NCBI RefSeq assembly: GCF_004364285.1
Contig: NZ_SOBE01000002.1
Location: 930,001-994,000, forward strand
Length of the DNA: 64,000 nucleotides
Source of the DNA: Frigoribacterium sp. PhB116
GTDB taxonomy: Bacteria > Actinomycetota > Actinomycetes > Actinomycetales > Microbacteriaceae
Reading direction: 5' to 3'
Each line of letters begins with the position of its first letter. Position 1 is the stretch's first letter. The notes beneath the pieces were generated by a model. It saw only the letters and a program-made list of their open reading frames with translations, ran no database searches and was not told the origin of the DNA. A program made the position numbers and the translations under genes. Shown one piece after another: positions 1 through 8,820 of this stretch.

Positions 1-696
1 GACGACGCGACCCGCGCCTCCGGGACGCCGACGGGTGCGGACCGCCCCCGTCCTGCGTACGGCGAGTACGCCCCGACGCCCGCGGGCGGTGCCGCCGCGC
101 CGTCCGAGCAGCAGCCGGTCGCCTCCGGCGCACCTCAGGACGCCCCTCAGCAGGGCTCGCCCTACGGTGCCCCGCAGCAGGCCGCGCCCGCGTCGTCGCC
201 CACGACCGGCGCCCCCGGCCCCAAGGGCATCGGCGCCTTCGCCGGCGAGGGTCACCCCCAGACGCTGGCGACCTTCACGCGATACGAAGACGCGCAGTCC
301 GCCGTCGACCTGCTCAGCGACGAGGGCTTCCCCGTCGAGAGCGTGTCGATCGTCGGCCACGACATCCGCACGGTCGAGAACGTCGCCGGCCGCCTGACCA
401 CCGGCAAGGCCGCGGCGCGCGGTGCCGCGGGCGGTGCGTGGTTCGGGCTCCTGCTCGGCCTGCTCTTCAGCATCTTCGCCCCGGGCGTCGCGTTCATCGG
501 CGTCCTGCTCATCGCCCTCGGCGCCGGTGCCCTGTGGGGCGCCCTGTGGGGCGCGGTCGGCCACGCCGCCACGCGTGGTCGTCGCGACTTCGCCTCGGTC
601 AAGACGATGGAGGCGGGCCGCTACGAGGTGCTCGTCCGTGGCGAGCTCTCCGCCCGCGCCCACCAGGTGCTCGCGCAGGGTCGCAAGGTCGGCTAG
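1..696 (+). CDS. General stress protein 17M-like protein, 5' truncated by window edge
   Basis: The frame is open from base 1, so the start lies upstream; 231 residues are visible. About 80 low-complexity residues rich in Pro, Ala, Gln and Gly come first. From about residue 88 a compact domain (TLATFTRYEDAQSAVDLL) resembles the general stress protein 17M/YflT N-terminal fold. A glycine-rich hydrophobic hairpin at about residues 143-187 should span or insert into the membrane, and a short charged C-terminal domain follows. Proteins of this architecture are common in actinobacteria as stress-associated membrane proteins of unknown biochemistry. It converges on an SDR gene, with a strong terminator between them. 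The family call is good; the function is not established. Confidence 0.75.
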   Translation, partial: DDATRASGTPTGADRPRPAYGEYAPTPAGGAAAPSEQQPVASGAPQDAPQQGSPYGAPQQAAPASSPTTGAPGPKGIGAFAGEGHPQTLATFTRYEDAQSAVDLLSDEGFPVESVSIVGHDIRTVENVAGRLTTGKAAARGAAGGAWFGLLLGLLFSIFAPGVAFIGVLLIALGAGALWGALWGAVGHAATRGRRDFASVKTMEAGRYEVLVRGELSARAHQVLAQGRKVG

Positions 697-719
697 CAAC
701 AGCCTCCGGAAGTGCACCG

Positions 720-757
720 ACGACGAAGGGCCCCGCATCTGCGGGGCCCTTCGTCGT
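720..757. terminator. Bidirectional intrinsic terminator
   Basis: A perfect 17-bp inverted repeat with a 4-nt ATCT loop lies between convergent genes. The left arm reads ACGACGAAGGGCCCCGC. The same arm start (CACGACGAAGGGCCCCG) recurs in the terminator near 24.06 kb. Confidence 0.9.
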
Positions 758-783
758 GTCAGGGCGTCCCGACGGTCACCGCC

Positions 784-1683
784 TCACGGTGTGACCATCC
801 CGCCGTTCACGTTCAGCGTCTCGCCCGCGACGAAGCTCGACTCGGCGCTGGTGAGGAACACGTAGGCGGGCGCCTGCTCGGCGGGCTGAGCGGCGCGTCC
901 CATCGGCGACTCGCTCGAGCCGAACTCGGGCAGGGTCTCGGGGTCGACGCCCTGCGTCACCTGCAGCACGGACCAGGTCGGCCCGGGAGCGACGACGTTC
1001 ACGCGGATGCCCTTGCCGACGAGCTGCTGCGCGAGGCCCTTCGAGAAGTTGTTGATCGCGCCCTTGGTGGTCGCGTAGTCGAGGCGGTCGGGCGCCGGCG
1101 TGTAGGCCTCGAGCGAGGCCGTGTTGACGATCGTGGAGCCGGGCTGCAGGTGGGGCAGGGCCGCCTTGATGATCCAGAAGGGCGCGTACACGTTGGTCTT
1201 GAACGTGCGGTCGAACTGCTCGTCCGTGATCTGGTCGATCGACTCCTGCCAGACCTGGACCCCGGCGACGTTGACGATCGCGTCGAGCCCGCCCATGCCG
1301 TCGACGGCCTGCTGCACGAGCTCACGACAGAAGGAGGCGCTGGTCAGGTCTCCGGGGACGGCCACGGCCTTCTGCCCGGCCGCCTCGACGAGCGACACGA
1401 CGTGGCGCGCGTCCTCCTCCTCCTCGGGCAGGTACGAGAGGGTGACGTCCGCGCCCTCCCGGGCGAAGGCGATGGCCACGGCCGCGCCGATGCCGGAGTC
1501 GGCGCCGGTGATGAGCGCCTTGCGCCCTGTGAGGCGGCCGGTGCCGCGGTAGGTCTCCTCGCCGAGGTCGGGGACGGGCGTCATGCGCGACTGGAGCCCG
1601 GGCTCCGGCTGCTGCTGCACCTCCGGGCTGATCACGGGATAGCGGGTGCGGGGGTCGTCGAAGGTGTACTGATCGCGGGTCAT
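784..1683 (-). CDS. SDR family oxidoreductase (GSP39/YghA-like)
   Basis: A 299-residue short-chain dehydrogenase with the NAD(P)-binding motif TGADSGIGAA and the catalytic Y-x-x-x-K in DYATTKGAINN. The ~50-residue Pro/Tyr-rich N-terminal tail before the Rossmann fold is typical of the general-stress-protein-39/YghA subgroup, which acts on sugars, polyols or aldehydes; the substrate is unknown. It is clearly paralogous to the SDR at 16.3-17.2 kb. The ATG start was chosen because the tail then matches the paralogue and because TATCAC (1695-1690) ends 6 nt upstream, like many promoters in this window. An earlier in-frame start would add 41 Arg/Cys-rich residues with no family support. Confidence 0.85.
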   Translation of the reverse strand: MTRDQYTFDDPRTRYPVISPEVQQQPEPGLQSRMTPVPDLGEETYRGTGRLTGRKALITGADSGIGAAVAIAFAREGADVTLSYLPEEEEDARHVVSLVEAAGQKAVAVPGDLTSASFCRELVQQAVDGMGGLDAIVNVAGVQVWQESIDQITDEQFDRTFKTNVYAPFWIIKAALPHLQPGSTIVNTASLEAYTPAPDRLDYATTKGAINNFSKGLAQQLVGKGIRVNVVAPGPTWSVLQVTQGVDPETLPEFGSSESPMGRAAQPAEQAPAYVFLTSAESSFVAGETLNVNGGMVTP

Positions 1684-1761
1684 GCACCCGTGATACGCCG
1701 TCGGGCTGGTCGCCTGCTCAGGGCTGGGGCCTGCCGGGGTACGCGCGCACCGCCTCCTGGA

Positions 1762-1793
1762 CAATCGTGTGGGGCACCAATCGTTGGTACACT
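1762..1793 (+). promoter_or_regulatory. Promoter and probable OhrR/MarR operator
   Basis: TACACT (1788-1793) is a -10-like box ending 6 nt before the ATG of the small zinc-ribbon gene. It overlaps the inverted repeat ACCAA-TCG-TTGGT (1776-1788). CAATCGT occurs twice, at 1762-1768 and 1778-1784, 16 bp apart on the same face of the helix. Palindromes over the -10 box of their own operon are typical of MarR-family autoregulators, and one is encoded just downstream. The operator role is inferred. Confidence 0.5.
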
Positions 1794-1799
1794 CACGAC

Positions 1800-2063
1800 A
1801 TGGCATCGACGAGATCCTCCCGGGCCGGGCGTGAGCCCGACCACGAGCACGGCAGCTGGTTCGGCGACGCGGTCGAGCGGATGAACGCCCGACTCCGCCC
1901 CTACATCGGCGGCGCGCAGCTCGGCATCCGCGACGAGGCGCCGGTCGTGGCCCCGGCGCACGGCGGAGCGTGCCCGCTCTGCGGCCGCCCGATGGACGAG
2001 CACGTCGTCGACCGCTCCGGCCCGCGTACGATGCTGCACTGCCCGCGGGACGCAGGCGAGTGA
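1800..2063 (+). CDS. Small zinc-ribbon-like protein upstream of OhrR
   Basis: An 87-residue protein of unknown function. Its C-terminal half has CPLCGRPM followed 22 residues later by LHCP, which could form a small metal-binding ribbon with only three visible cysteines plus a histidine. The N-terminal half is Arg/Ser-rich (MASTRSSRAGREPDHEHG). The stop overlaps the GTG of the MarR gene (GTGA), so the two are translationally coupled. The ATG was chosen because the -10 box lies 6 nt upstream. A redox or metal-related role next to an OhrR regulator is attractive but unproven. Confidence 0.7.
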   Translation: MASTRSSRAGREPDHEHGSWFGDAVERMNARLRPYIGGAQLGIRDEAPVVAPAHGGACPLCGRPMDEHVVDRSGPRTMLHCPRDAGE

Positions 2064-2575
2064 GCGGCCCGGCCCGCGCCTCCGTGCCGGTCGACCCGTC
2101 GCCGGTCGGCCCGTCGGCCGTCGACCCGTCGCCGGTCGACCCGTCCGCCGTCGATCCGCTCGCGCTCGAGAGCCAGATCTGCTTCGCCCTGTCCGTCGCC
2201 TCGCGCAGCGTGGTGTCCGCCTACCGTCCCGTGCTCGAGCCGATGGGACTGACCCACCCGCAGTACCTCGTGATGCTCGCCCTCTGGGAGCAGCAGCCGC
2301 TGGCGCTCCGCGACCTCGCCCGGCTGCTGCGGCTCGACCCCGGCACGCTGTCGCCGCTGGTGAAGCGTCTCGAGGTGCAGGGCCTGGTGACCCGCGGTCG
2401 GAGCGCGGACGACGAACGAGCGCTGAGCATCGAGCTGACCGGCGCGGGGATCGCCCTTCGCGAACGGGCCGAGTCGATCCCCGAGCGCATGATGACCCGG
2501 CTCGACGTCACCCGCGACGAGCTGGTGCTGCTGCACCGCGCCATGGCGAAGCTGATCGCGGCGGCCGAGGCCTGA
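2060..2575 (+). CDS. ohrR: OhrR-type MarR family transcriptional regulator
   Basis: 171 residues. After a 33-residue repetitive tail (VDPSPVGPSAVDPSPVDPSA) the protein matches OhrR: ESQICFALSVASR carries the reactive N-terminal cysteine (Cys41 here), followed by LTHPQYLVMLALWE and the winged helix-turn-helix (LRLDPGTLSPLVKRLEVQGLV). OhrR repressors sense organic hydroperoxides by oxidation of that cysteine. No ohr peroxidase gene lies in the window, so the main target may be elsewhere or may be its own operon. The GTG start overlaps the upstream stop by 4 nt. A later start near LALESQ would remove the repeat tail and cannot be excluded. Confidence 0.8.
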   Translation: MSGPARASVPVDPSPVGPSAVDPSPVDPSAVDPLALESQICFALSVASRSVVSAYRPVLEPMGLTHPQYLVMLALWEQQPLALRDLARLLRLDPGTLSPLVKRLEVQGLVTRGRSADDERALSIELTGAGIALRERAESIPERMMTRLDVTRDELVLLHRAMAKLIAAAEA

Positions 2576-2594
2576 GCCGCACCTGTCGCGGCGG

Positions 2595-3992
2595 TCAGTC
2601 GCGGGGCAGGCGCGGCAGCGGGCGCTCGGAGAGCCAGGCCGCGAAGAGCGCCTCGAGCTCGCCGGCGTCGTGGCCGCTGACGCGCACGCAGTGCCGCACG
2701 AAGTCGTCGGTCGACACGGCGCCGTGCCGGTTCTCGTCGGCCCAGCCGCGGAGCACGGCGGAGAACGCGTCGTCGCCGATCGTCAGCCGCAGGGCCTGCA
2801 GCGTCAGGGCGCCGCGCTTGTACACGCGGTCGTCGAACATCGCGTCCGGTCCGGGGTCGCCGACCGTGATGTCGTGCGGCGGCAGGGCGAGCCGCAGGTG
2901 CGTGCGGCGGGCGTGGGTCGCGACCGAGGCGCCGCCGGACCACTCCGACCAGAGCCACTCGGCATAGCAGGCGAACCCCTCGTTGAGCCAGATGTGCCGC
3001 CAGGAGGCGACGCCGACGCTGTTGCCGAACCACTGGTGGGCGAGCTCGTGCGCGATCAGCCGATCGCTGCCGGAGCGCCCGTCGGCGTGGTTGGCCCCGA
3101 AGACGGCGACGCCCTGCGCCTCCAGCGGGATCTCGAGGTCGTCCGCCGTCACCACCACCGTGTAGCCGCCGAAGGGGTACGGGCCGAAGGCGGCCGTGAA
3201 GCAGCGCACCATCTCGGGCACGGCGCCGAAGTCGTGGTCGATCCGCGCGCGCAGGTCGGGCGGGCCGACGAGGGCGCCGCGGAGGGGCGCGTCGTCGGTG
3301 CCGAGGGCGAGCTCGCGCGACTCGTAGCGGCCGATCTGCACGGTGGCGAGGTAGCTCGAGGTCGGCTCGGGCTGCTCGAAGGTCCAGGTGACCTTGCCGG
3401 GACTCGAGCGACGGGACACGAGGTCGCCGTTGCAGACCACGTGGTAGCCGTGCTCCACGTCGATCCGGGTGCGGTAGGTGGCCTTGTCGCCCGGGCGGTC
3501 GTTGCACGGGAACCAGGTCGCGGCGCCGTCCGGCTGCGCCGCGACGATGACCCCGTCCGTGAGCTCCTCCCAGCCGACCTCGCCCCACGGGCCGCGCCGT
3601 GGGGCCGGCCGGCCCGAGTAGTCGACGACGGTGGTGAACCGGGCGCCCGCCTCCGCGTCCTGGGGCAGCGTCACCGTCAGCTTCGTCGTGCTCTGGCTGA
3701 AGCGGGCCTTGTGTCCGTCGACGCGCACGCGCGAGACGCGGAGGCCGACGAGGTCGAAGACCGCACGACGCAGCGGCGCCGTGGCGACGGCCGAGACGGT
3801 CGCCCGGCCGTCGAGCCGGTTGGTGGCGACCCGGTACGAGAGCTCGAGGTCGTAGGAGGCGACGGTGAAGTCGTCAGCGCCGCTGCCCGGCGTGTACTGG
3901 TCGGGCAGAGCGTCACGGGGCACAGCGTCGTCGGGCACAGTGCCATCGAACACGCTCTCGTCGGTCGCGGTGCCGTCGGACGGTCCGCTCAC
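2595..3992 (-). CDS. M1 family zinc metallopeptidase (aminopeptidase) of the pls operon
   Basis: 465 residues. The zinc site is complete: HELAHQ at 315-320 (His315, Glu316, His319) and the third ligand Glu338 in WLNEGF. Tyr391 (YKRGALTLQ) is the likely transition-state tyrosine. The GxMEN exopeptidase motif is replaced by AQGVAVFGANH. There is no signal peptide; the first ~35 residues are an acidic repeat (DGTVPDDAVPRDALPDQ). At 465 residues it is much shorter than PepN (~870), retaining the N-terminal beta domain and the catalytic domain. Its GTG overlaps the stop of the synthetase gene (GTGA). By analogy with peptide-degrading peptidases reported in poly-lysine producers, it may degrade or trim the polymer; that is inference. 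Confidence 0.85.
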   Translation of the reverse strand: MSGPSDGTATDESVFDGTVPDDAVPRDALPDQYTPGSGADDFTVASYDLELSYRVATNRLDGRATVSAVATAPLRRAVFDLVGLRVSRVRVDGHKARFSQSTTKLTVTLPQDAEAGARFTTVVDYSGRPAPRRGPWGEVGWEELTDGVIVAAQPDGAATWFPCNDRPGDKATYRTRIDVEHGYHVVCNGDLVSRRSSPGKVTWTFEQPEPTSSYLATVQIGRYESRELALGTDDAPLRGALVGPPDLRARIDHDFGAVPEMVRCFTAAFGPYPFGGYTVVVTADDLEIPLEAQGVAVFGANHADGRSGSDRLIAHELAHQWFGNSVGVASWRHIWLNEGFACYAEWLWSEWSGGASVATHARRTHLRLALPPHDITVGDPGPDAMFDDRVYKRGALTLQALRLTIGDDAFSAVLRGWADENRHGAVSTDDFVRHCVRVSGHDAGELEALFAAWLSERPLPRLPRD

Positions 3993-6900
3993 GAGGTGGC
4001 CGCGTGGTAGTCGGAGTGGCGGACCTCGCGCCACGGCCCGATCGGGTTGCCGCTCCACCGGCTGCCGACGGGCACGCCCTCGCCGCGCATCACGAGGGAG
4101 GCAGGGCCGACGGTGGCGTGGCTGCCGACCACGGCCGCCGGCAGCACGACGCTGTGGGGGCCGAGGGCGGCGCCGGCGTCGAGGGTCACGGCGTCCATGG
4201 ACATGATCCGGTCGTGGAACAGGTGCGTCTGCACCACGCAGCCCCGGCCGACGGTCGATCCGTCGCCCAGGGTGACCAGGTCGGCCTCGGGCAGCCAGTA
4301 GCTGTCCGTCCAGACGCCGCGGCCGATGCGGGCCCCGAGGCTGCGGAGCCACCACACGAGCGCGGGCGTCCCCGTGGCGGCCCGGGCGAACCACGGCGCG
4401 GCCAGCATCTCGGTGAAGACGTCGGCCACCTCGCTGCGCCAGACGAACGACGACCAGAGCGGCTGCTCACCGGCCCGCACACGGCCGATCAGGGCCCACT
4501 TGGAGGCGGTGGTCACGACGGCGGCGACGAGCCCGGCCGCGATCAGGACGACTCCGCTCGCGAGCCCCGCCAGCAGCGGGCCCCACGCGGCGGCGAGGCC
4601 GGCGAGGGCGAAGAGCACCCCGGTGCCGAGCAGCACGGTGACGACGACGGGGACGACGCGGCCGAGCTCCCACGCGGCGCGCGCGACCCGCAGCCGCGTC
4701 GGGGGGCGGAACGTGAGCGACTCGTCGGCAGCAGCCACGGTGCGCCGCAGCCGGACGGGCGGCGACCCGAGCCAGGACGAGCCGGGACGCGACTTCGGGG
4801 GAGCCGCCGAGAGCACGGCGACGAGGCCGTCGTCGGGCACCCGGTGGCCGGGCCCTGCCATGCCCGAGTTCCCCAGGAACGCGCGGCGCCCGATCTCGGC
4901 CCGGGCCACGCGCAGGTGCCCGCCGCCGAGCTCGTACGAGGCGACGAGCGTGTCGTCGGCGAGGAACGCGCCGTCGCGGACGGTCGTCATGACGGGCAGC
5001 AGCAGCACCGTCGACGCCTCGACGTCCCGGCCCACGCGGGCCCCCAGGAGGCGCAGCCACACCGGGGTCGCGAGGCTCGAGTAGATCGGGAACAGATACG
5101 TCCGCGCGAGGTCGAGCAGCCGCTCCGTGCTCCAGACCTGCCAGCCGACGCGGCTGCGGACCGGCCACGTCCCCTCGGCCACGCCGAGGCCGAGCAGACG
5201 GACCAGCACGACGACCGCGACGGCGGCGACGACGCCGGCGACGAGCGTGCCGGGCACGATCCAGGCGGCTGCCCGCCACCAGGCCTCGCCGAGCGTCGCC
5301 GAGCCGCGCACGCCGGCCGCGACCACGACGGCGCCGGCCACGAGCGAGACCCCGGGCAGCAGCGACAGCAGCACCGACGAGGCGCCGTAGGCCCACAGCC
5401 ACCGGGTCGCGCGAGGAGGACGCTCCGCGGGCCACCAGGCCTTGGCGCGCCCGCTGCGGGCGGCCGGCGAGCCCGACCAGGCCTGCCCGGCCGGCACGCG
5501 CCCGAAGACCGCCGAGCCGGGCGCGACCGTGGCGTGCTTGCCGATGCGGGTGCCGGGCAGCAGCGTGCTGCGCATGCCCACGGTGCTGCCCGCGCCGATC
5601 CGGACGGCTCCGAGGCGGAGCACGTCGCCGTCGAGCCACCAGCCCGAGAGGTCGACCTCGGGCTCGATCGAGGCGCCCCGGCCGACCCGCAGCATGCCCG
5701 TGACCGGCGGCAGGGCGTGCAGGTCGACGTCGGGGGCGATCCGTGCGCCGAGCGCCCTCGCGTAGTAGCTCACCCAGGGGGCACCGGCGAGGCCGACCGC
5801 GGCGACCTGCTCCTGCACCTGCTCGGCGGCCCAGAGCCGGAGGTGAACGCTGCCGCCGCGCGGGTGGTCGCCGGCCTGGACGCCCCGCAGCAGGAGGCGC
5901 GCGGCGACGACCGAGATCAGCATGCGTCCTGGCGGCGTCACGAACAGGACGAGGCCGGCGGCCAGGAGCCAGGGGGAGGTGCGGGGCAGGAACTCGAAGC
6001 CGTCGACCGTCCGCAGAACCGCCGACGCGGTGAGCGCCCAGACGAGCCAGCGGAGCCCGCCGAGCGTCTGCAGGGGGAGCGCGAGCAGGGTCTGCAGCCA
6101 CTGCGCGCGCAGCGGCGTGGGGGCTGAGCGGCGGTAGTCGTCCCGGCCGGTTCCGGTTCCGGTGCCGCCGCCTTTCTCACCTCGCTCCTCGGCGCGGGCG
6201 GCGAGGTCGGCCGCCATCGAGCCGAGCCGCGGGTGCGAGTAGACGTCGGCCACGGTGTACTCGGGGTCGCGCGAGCGGATGCGGGCCACGAGCTGCGCCG
6301 CGGCCAGCGAGCCGCCGCCGAGGTCGAAGAAGTCGGCGGCCGCGTCGACGACGGGCAGCCCGAGCACGGCCTGCCAGTCGGCGGAGAGGACGGCCTCGTC
6401 GGCGCGCAGCCCCGTCTCGGCGGCGCCCTGCTCGGGCAGGGGCCAGGGCAGCGCCTCCCGGTCGATCTTGCCCGACGTCTTCGTCGGCAGGTCGCCGTCG
6501 ACGACGGCGAGGAGCGGGACGAGCGCAGCGGGGAGCTCCGTGCGGAGGCGGGCCAGCGCCTCCGTGCGGTCGAGGGCGGCGCCCGCCACCAGGGCGAGGT
6601 AGCCGACGATGACCTGGTTGCCGGCGTCGGTCGTCCGCACCGCCGCCGCCGCGCCGGCGACGTCCGGCAGCGCCTGCAGGGCCGTCTCGATCTCGCCCAG
6701 CTCGATGCGGCGACCGCCGACCTTGACCTGGTCGTCGGCGCGGCCCTGGAACACGAGGCCCTCGCGCTCGAGGCGCACCAGGTCGCCGCTCCGGTAGGCG
6801 CGGGCCCAGCCGAGCCCCTCGTGCGGCGCGTACTTCTCGGCGTCCTTCGCGGGGTCGAGGTAGCGCGCGAGTCCCGCGCCGCCGATGATCAGCTCGCCGA

Positions 6901-8002
6901 CCTCGCCCTCGGCGACCGGCCGGCCCGCCGCGTCCACGACGGCCGCGTCCCAGCCGTCGAGGGGCACGCCGATGCGGACGGGCTCGCCCGGCACGACCAG
7001 TGCTCCGGTGGCGACGACGGTGGACTCGGTCGGCCCGTAGGTGTTCCAGACCTCGCGGCCGTCGGCGCAGACCCGGCCGACGAGGTCGGACGGGAACGCC
7101 TCGCCGCCGAAGATCAGCAGCCGGACCGACTCGAGCGCCTCGGCCGGCCACAGCGCCGCGAGGGTCGGCACGGTCGAGACGACGGTGATGCCGTGCGTCA
7201 CGAGCCACGGCCCGAGGTCGGCCCCCGACCGGACCAGGCTGCGCGGCGCGGGCACCAGGCAGGCGCCGCTGCGCCAGGCGAGCCACATCTCCTCGCAGGA
7301 GGCGTCGAAGGCGACCGAGAGACCGGCCAGCACCCGGTCGCCCGGCCCGAGCGGCTCCTCCTGCAGGAACAGCCGCGCCTCGGCGTCGACGAAGGCGGAC
7401 GCTGCCCGGTGGCTGGCGGCGACGCCCTTGGGCGTGCCGGTCGAGCCCGAGGTGAAGATGACCCAGGCGTCGTCCGCGGGCCTGGGAGCGGCGGCGGCGA
7501 CCGACGGGACGCCCTGCGTCGTCGTGCTGGCGTGCGGGACCCGACCGCTGAACAGGGCGGCGCCCTCGAGGTCGCCCTGCCCGGGCGTCCGGTAGACGCC
7601 GCCGGCGCCCACGACGCCCGCCACGTCGGCCTCGCCGAAGACCAGCGCGGCGCGCTCCTCGGGGTCGTCGGCGTCGACCGGCACGTACGCTGCACCGGCC
7701 GTGAGCACGGCCAGGATCGCGAGGTGGAGGCGCCGGTCGCCCGACGGCATCCGCACGCCGACCCGGTCGCCCCGGCCCACGCCTGCGTCGACGAGCACGC
7801 CGGCCGCCGTCGCGACCTGCGCCGAGAGCTCGCGGTAGCTCAGTGCCCCGCGCTCGTCCTCGAGGGCCGAGGCCTCGGGGTGCGCGAGCGTCGTCGCCCA
7901 CAGCACGTCGACGAGGGTGCGCGGCTCGGCCGCGAGCGGCGACCGGAGGAAGGTCGCGGCGGGGAACGGGTCGGGCGTCGGCGTCGAGGGGGTGTCCGGC
8001 AT
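3989..8002 (-). CDS. Pls/PosA family non-ribosomal peptide synthetase (poly-amino acid synthetase)
   Basis: 1337 residues, close to the ~1320 of epsilon-poly-L-lysine synthetase. Adenylation domain: residues ~30-520, with FTSGSTGTPKG (183-193), FDASCEEMW (Asp233 for the alpha-amino group; Glu237 at the position of Trp239 in GrsA), NTYGPTEST, and TSGKIDREAL (Lys512). Carrier domain: ~533-600, with DFFDLGGGSL (Ser565 takes the phosphopantetheine arm). The rest alternates membrane segments with three soluble left-handed beta-helix (hexapeptide-repeat) acyltransferase-like domains, the layout that replaces condensation and thioesterase domains in Pls. There is no classical C or TE domain. Glu at the pocket position fits a basic diamino acid (Lys, Orn, Dab or Dpr), but the monomer is not determined. 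SD-like GGAGAG lies 9 nt before the ATG. Confidence 0.9.
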   Translation of the reverse strand: MPDTPSTPTPDPFPAATFLRSPLAAEPRTLVDVLWATTLAHPEASALEDERGALSYRELSAQVATAAGVLVDAGVGRGDRVGVRMPSGDRRLHLAILAVLTAGAAYVPVDADDPEERAALVFGEADVAGVVGAGGVYRTPGQGDLEGAALFSGRVPHASTTTQGVPSVAAAAPRPADDAWVIFTSGSTGTPKGVAASHRAASAFVDAEARLFLQEEPLGPGDRVLAGLSVAFDASCEEMWLAWRSGACLVPAPRSLVRSGADLGPWLVTHGITVVSTVPTLAALWPAEALESVRLLIFGGEAFPSDLVGRVCADGREVWNTYGPTESTVVATGALVVPGEPVRIGVPLDGWDAAVVDAAGRPVAEGEVGELIIGGAGLARYLDPAKDAEKYAPHEGLGWARAYRSGDLVRLEREGLVFQGRADDQVKVGGRRIELGEIETALQALPDVAGAAAAVRTTDAGNQVIVGYLALVAGAALDRTEALARLRTELPAALVPLLAVVDGDLPTKTSGKIDREALPWPLPEQGAAETGLRADEAVLSADWQAVLGLPVVDAAADFFDLGGGSLAAAQLVARIRSRDPEYTVADVYSHPRLGSMAADLAARAEERGEKGGGTGTGTGRDDYRRSAPTPLRAQWLQTLLALPLQTLGGLRWLVWALTASAVLRTVDGFEFLPRTSPWLLAAGLVLFVTPPGRMLISVVAARLLLRGVQAGDHPRGGSVHLRLWAAEQVQEQVAAVGLAGAPWVSYYARALGARIAPDVDLHALPPVTGMLRVGRGASIEPEVDLSGWWLDGDVLRLGAVRIGAGSTVGMRSTLLPGTRIGKHATVAPGSAVFGRVPAGQAWSGSPAARSGRAKAWWPAERPPRATRWLWAYGASSVLLSLLPGVSLVAGAVVVAAGVRGSATLGEAWWRAAAWIVPGTLVAGVVAAVAVVVLVRLLGLGVAEGTWPVRSRVGWQVWSTERLLDLARTYLFPIYSSLATPVWLRLLGARVGRDVEASTVLLLPVMTTVRDGAFLADDTLVASYELGGGHLRVARAEIGRRAFLGNSGMAGPGHRVPDDGLVAVLSAAPPKSRPGSSWLGSPPVRLRRTVAAADESLTFRPPTRLRVARAAWELGRVVPVVVTVLLGTGVLFALAGLAAAWGPLLAGLASGVVLIAAGLVAAVVTTASKWALIGRVRAGEQPLWSSFVWRSEVADVFTEMLAAPWFARAATGTPALVWWLRSLGARIGRGVWTDSYWLPEADLVTLGDGSTVGRGCVVQTHLFHDRIMSMDAVTLDAGAALGPHSVVLPAAVVGSHATVGPASLVMRGEGVPVGSRWSGNPIGPWREVRHSDYHAATS

Positions 8003-8108
8003 CGGTCGGGCTCTCCGGGTGGGCTCGGGGCGAGGGCTGCCCGATCGATCGAGCGAGCTGCTCGGTCGTGGGGGCGGCGCGCGGCGGGCGGCGTGGTCGC
8101 TCGGGAAC

Positions 8109-8816
8109 CTAGGCCGCCGCGGTGGCCGGGAGGTGAACGCGGACGCGCGCGCGGTCGAGCCCGGGGCCGGCCACGGCGGCCACGAGAGGGCTCGGCAGCG
8201 CCAGGTCGGCGACGGTGGGGGCCGGGCCGGGGAGCTCCGACTCCGGGGCAGCGTCGCCCTCGACCTGCTCGCTCCAGACGCCCGGCGCCGTCGGCCGCAG
8301 GGTCACCGCGTCGGGGTCGCGGGTCAGGCCCTCGCCCGTCGACTTGAGCAGCGCTTCCGTGCGCACCCAGCGGGCGAGGTCGCCTGACGGGCGGATGCCT
8401 GCTGACGCGGCCTCGAGGTCGACGCCCACGTCGAGCCCGCGGCGGAGCGCGATCAACGCGTGCCCCTCCGAGCGGCTCAGCGAGAAGCGCAGCGGGCGGC
8501 CGGACGCCAGCGCCGGGCGGCCGTGCGGGCCGCCGCAGCGCGGGCACGCCTCACGGACGAGCTCGACCGCCGACGGGTGCACCTCCAGCGACGCGCCCAG
8601 CAGGAGGCGGAGGGCGACGTGCGAGACCAGCCAGCGATGGCGGTCGGTCGCGTCGTGCAGCCGCGCGGCCCTGGCCCGCTCGTCGGCGTCGAGCCACGAC
8701 GCCGGGGCGCCCTCCGGCCGTGCCAGCCCGAGCGAGGCGACGACGCCGTCGGCCGTGTCGTCCAGCGGCACCAGCCAGGTCGACACCGGTGCCGGAGGGA
8801 ACAGGGCGGTGGTCAC
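8109..8816 (-). CDS. 4'-phosphopantetheinyl transferase, Sfp type
   Basis: 235 residues. VGVDLEAAS is the Mg-binding motif and WVRTEALLKSTGEGL is the W/FxxxEAxxK motif of Sfp-type PPTases. CPRCGGPHGRP is the P-loop-like element seen in actinobacterial members. It should convert the apo carrier domain of the adjacent synthetase to the holo form by transferring phosphopantetheine from CoA to Ser565. It lies 106 nt upstream of the synthetase gene and 4 nt downstream of the small first gene, so co-transcription is likely. The start is GTG. Confidence 0.9.
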   Translation of the reverse strand: MTTALFPPAPVSTWLVPLDDTADGVVASLGLARPEGAPASWLDADERARAARLHDATDRHRWLVSHVALRLLLGASLEVHPSAVELVREACPRCGGPHGRPALASGRPLRFSLSRSEGHALIALRRGLDVGVDLEAASAGIRPSGDLARWVRTEALLKSTGEGLTRDPDAVTLRPTAPGVWSEQVEGDAAPESELPGPAPTVADLALPSPLVAAVAGPGLDRARVRVHLPATAAA

Positions 8817-8820
8817 GAGC

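Noticed and set aside
2221-3588. Long reading frame opposite the OhrR gene and inside the M1 peptidase gene, and many similar 100-700 residue frames across the window
   Set aside because: Arg/Ala/Pro/Gly-rich translations without motifs, fully overlapping recognised genes. These are third-position-GC artefacts.
3989-8002. Direct naming of the product as epsilon-poly-lysine
   Set aside because: Architecture is shared by synthetases for several diamino acids; the pocket was read only in part by eye.
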